A stretch of 7,834 nt of DNA from an uncultured Bacteroidota bacterium (GTDB lineage: Bacteria; Bacteroidota; Bacteroidia; Chitinophagales; Chitinophagaceae), in the NCBI GenBank assembly GCA_903913355.1, contig CAIWKU010000215.1, positions 1 to 7,834 on the forward strand, in the 5' to 3' direction. Position 1 is the first letter of the stretch. Each line of letters begins with the position of its first letter. The position numbers were made by a program, and so were the translations under genes. The notes under the pieces are model-generated. The model worked only from the letters and a program-made list of their open reading frames with translations. It was not told the DNA's origin and searched no databases. Positions 6,089-7,834 of the stretch are shown piece by piece.

Positions 6089-6385
6089 ATGCGTCGCAAA
6101 TTTTGTACCTTTTTTTTATTATTGGTGCTGGCTATCCAGATACTCCCTGTTCGGCAGATGGGCAGGGCATTGTTTGGCAGCCAGTTTACAGAAGAGCTTC
6201 CGCACTCCTGCGCAGATGGAAAAGATTGTCTAAAAAAAGCCGAGAGCAAAAGCGATTTTTTATATACACCCGATTTCAACCTGGCTTCTTTCTTTATTGA
6301 ATGCAGTTTCCAATATGCAGACAGGGCCGCTTCTATTCCGCTGAACCCTTCAGCCGATATTCATGTACCTCCACCCAATTGCTGA
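6089..6385 (+). CDS. Small secreted hypothetical protein with five cysteines, upstream of SulP
   Basis: I cannot assign a function. The 98-residue product begins MRRKFCTFFLLLVLAIQILP, a convincing signal peptide or N-terminal anchor, followed by a polar region with EELPH (35-39) and cysteines at 6, 41, 47, 72 and 98; the last residue is Cys after a PPPN stretch. Cys41 and Cys47 lie close together (C-x5-C). ATG 6089 is preferred over TTG 6029, because the signal peptide starts exactly there and a promoter-like box precedes it. The frame has no strong competitor: the other open frames here overlap it without recognisable features. It ends 46 bases before the SulP start on the same strand, so co-transcription is likely. 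It may be a periplasmic or lipid-free secreted accessory, which is inference. Confidence 0.6.
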   Translation: MRRKFCTFFLLLVLAIQILPVRQMGRALFGSQFTEELPHSCADGKDCLKKAESKSDFLYTPDFNLASFFIECSFQYADRAASIPLNPSADIHVPPPNC

Positions 6386-6431
6386 TCCTTACTGGTAAGC
6401 AAATCTTTTCTTTTATTTTAATTTATTGTAC

Positions 6432-7834
6432 ATGAAAAAATATTTTCAGAACCTCGGTGCTGATGCACCGGCTTCTATTGTAGTGTTATTGGTAGCCCTG
6501 CCGCTTTGTTTGGGTATTGCTTTAGGGTCAGGCGCTCCTTTATTCTCTGGTATCATAGCAGGAATGGTAGGTGGTATCGTTATTGGAATAGTAAGTGGAT
6601 CACAATTAAGTGTGAGCGGACCCGCAGCAGGATTAACTGTAATTGTTGCAGCAGCCATAATCAAACTACAGGTATATGAAGCTTTTTTATTGGCAGTTGT
6701 GCTGGCTGGAATTTTGCAATTGGTATTGGGCTATGTAAAAGCAGGGGTGATTGGTGATTATATTCCCAATTCAGTAATCAAAGGGATGCTGGCAGCGATT
6801 GGACTGATACTTATACTAAAACAATTACCCCATCTTGTTGGCTATGATGCAGATTTTGTAGGCGATGAGAATTTTGCACAAGGGGATACAAACAACACAT
6901 TCTCAGAAATATTCTCCGCATTCAGATCTATTACACCCACTGCAATCCTGATAGGGTCAGTCTCGTTGGTAATTCTGTTTTTATGGGAAAGGAAGTTTAT
7001 TAAATCGCATAAAATAGGGAAACTGATACCAGGTGCTTTGGTGGCGGTACTGGCGGGAACATTTATAAATGAATACCTGAAACACAATCATTCCGTATAT
7101 GCTATCGATGCCGATAAATTGGTCAGATTACCGGTGGCTACTGATATCAGCCATTTCTTTTCCTTTTTCAGTTTTCCTGATTTTCGATTTATCAACCGTG
7201 CCGATACCTGGGTAACAGCCATTACACTCGCAATTGTTGCCAGTCTCGAAACTTTGTTAGGTATTGAAGCAGTAGATAAGCTGGATCCCTTAAAAAGAGT
7301 TACTCCGGCCAATAGAGAACTGAAAGCCCAGGGAATAGGGAATATTGTTTCGGGATTGATTGGCGGATTGCCGCTTACATCTGTCGTGGTTCGCAGCTCC
7401 GCGAATGTGTCGGCAGGCGCAAAAACCAAAGTGTCTACAATTCTGCACGGGGCGCTCTTGTTATTATGCGTATTTTTCATACCTCTAATCCTGAATAAAA
7501 TACCCCTTAGCGCATTGGCCGCCGTACTTATCTTTACGGGATATAAACTGGCCAGGGTTTCCCTGTTCAAAGAGTTCTTTCAAAAAGGCTGGGATCAGTT
7601 TGTGCCCTTTGTAGTAACCGTTATCGCTATTTTAACAACAGATTTGTTAATAGGTATTATTGTGGGCATTATGGTAGGTTTGTTTTTTATGGTAAGAAGC
7701 AATTTCCGATCCTCAGTTTTTGTGGTAAATAACCATAACCACTACCTGATACGTTTTCGGAAAGATGTTTCCTTCCTCAACAAACCCATCGTGAAAGAAA
7801 AACTGGAAGATGTACCCGAAAATGCTTTTGTAAT
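6432..7834 (+). CDS. SulP family inorganic anion transporter, partial at the 3' end
   Basis: SulP proteins are inner-membrane carriers for sulfate, bicarbonate or dicarboxylates. From ATG 6432 the frame stays open to the window edge, giving 467 residues. The family pattern is clear: an N-terminal VALPLCLGIALGSGAP helix region, SVSGPAAGLTVIV at 60-72 (helix 3 substrate site), NRELKAQGIGNIVSGLIGGLP at 294-314 (quoted in part), and RSSANVSAGAKTKVSTILHG at 321-340. The membrane part ends near 425. From about 436 a hydrophilic stretch (HYLIRFRKDVSFLNK) opens a STAS domain that is cut by the edge. Substrate is uncertain; many Bacteroidota SulP genes sit near a carbonic anhydrase gene, which would suggest bicarbonate, but that neighbour would be outside the window. 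It probably shares a transcript with the small secreted protein gene. Confidence 0.92.
   Translation, partial: MKKYFQNLGADAPASIVVLLVALPLCLGIALGSGAPLFSGIIAGMVGGIVIGIVSGSQLSVSGPAAGLTVIVAAAIIKLQVYEAFLLAVVLAGILQLVLGYVKAGVIGDYIPNSVIKGMLAAIGLILILKQLPHLVGYDADFVGDENFAQGDTNNTFSEIFSAFRSITPTAILIGSVSLVILFLWERKFIKSHKIGKLIPGALVAVLAGTFINEYLKHNHSVYAIDADKLVRLPVATDISHFFSFFSFPDFRFINRADTWVTAITLAIVASLETLLGIEAVDKLDPLKRVTPANRELKAQGIGNIVSGLIGGLPLTSVVVRSSANVSAGAKTKVSTILHGALLLLCVFFIPLILNKIPLSALAAVLIFTGYKLARVSLFKEFFQKGWDQFVPFVVTVIAILTTDLLIGIIVGIMVGLFFMVRSNFRSSVFVVNNHNHYLIRFRKDVSFLNKPIVKEKLEDVPENAFV

Noticed and set aside
5896..6279. 127-residue open frame on the - strand
   Set aside because: It overlaps the end of fabG and the secreted-protein gene, and its composition and lack of motifs suggest a chance frame.
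7088..7570. 160-residue open frame on the - strand
   Set aside because: It lies wholly inside the clear SulP gene and shows no recognisable protein features.

Overview
The window looks like ordinary chromosome from a Bacteroidota bacterium, most likely family Chitinophagaceae. The reasons are the moderately AT-rich composition, the -7 boxes of the Bacteroidota type (TAnnTTTG or close variants) shortly before several genes, the lack of clear Shine-Dalgarno sequences, and protein types typical of the phylum (LptB beside a bacterial GH3 protein, a DUF5106/AhpC-TSA-like C-terminus, a SulP transporter). I see no insertion sequence, prophage, CRISPR array, tRNA or rRNA.

Layout, left to right. Positions 1-116 are the end of a thioredoxin-fold gene on the + strand. 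It converges on metF (methylenetetrahydrofolate reductase, - strand), and a strong 16-bp stem terminator sits between them. metF has a roughly 95-nt leader with small inverted repeats and diverges from lptB, the ATPase of the lipopolysaccharide exporter. lptB has no usable ATG and probably starts at TTG 1360. A palindrome covers its stop codon. Next comes a GH3-family acyl-adenylating enzyme gene with a promoter core identical over 10 bp to that of lptB. It converges on a multipass membrane protein resembling a GT-C glycosyltransferase (- strand). A divergent intergenic region containing a perfect 11+3+11 inverted repeat leads to fabG (+). After a second small palindrome come a 98-residue secreted cysteine-containing protein and a SulP anion transporter, which runs off the right edge just after its STAS domain begins.

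How the genes relate. metF serves one-carbon and methionine metabolism, and fabG serves fatty-acid elongation. lptB serves outer-membrane lipopolysaccharide export, and the GT-C-like protein probably serves envelope glycan or lipid decoration. The lptB-GH3 pair and the small-secreted-protein-SulP pair are the two associations that look functional. I found no clear candidate for a new multi-gene system. The best leads are the uncharacterised GH3 enzyme, the small secreted protein ahead of SulP, and several precise palindromes at gene boundaries.
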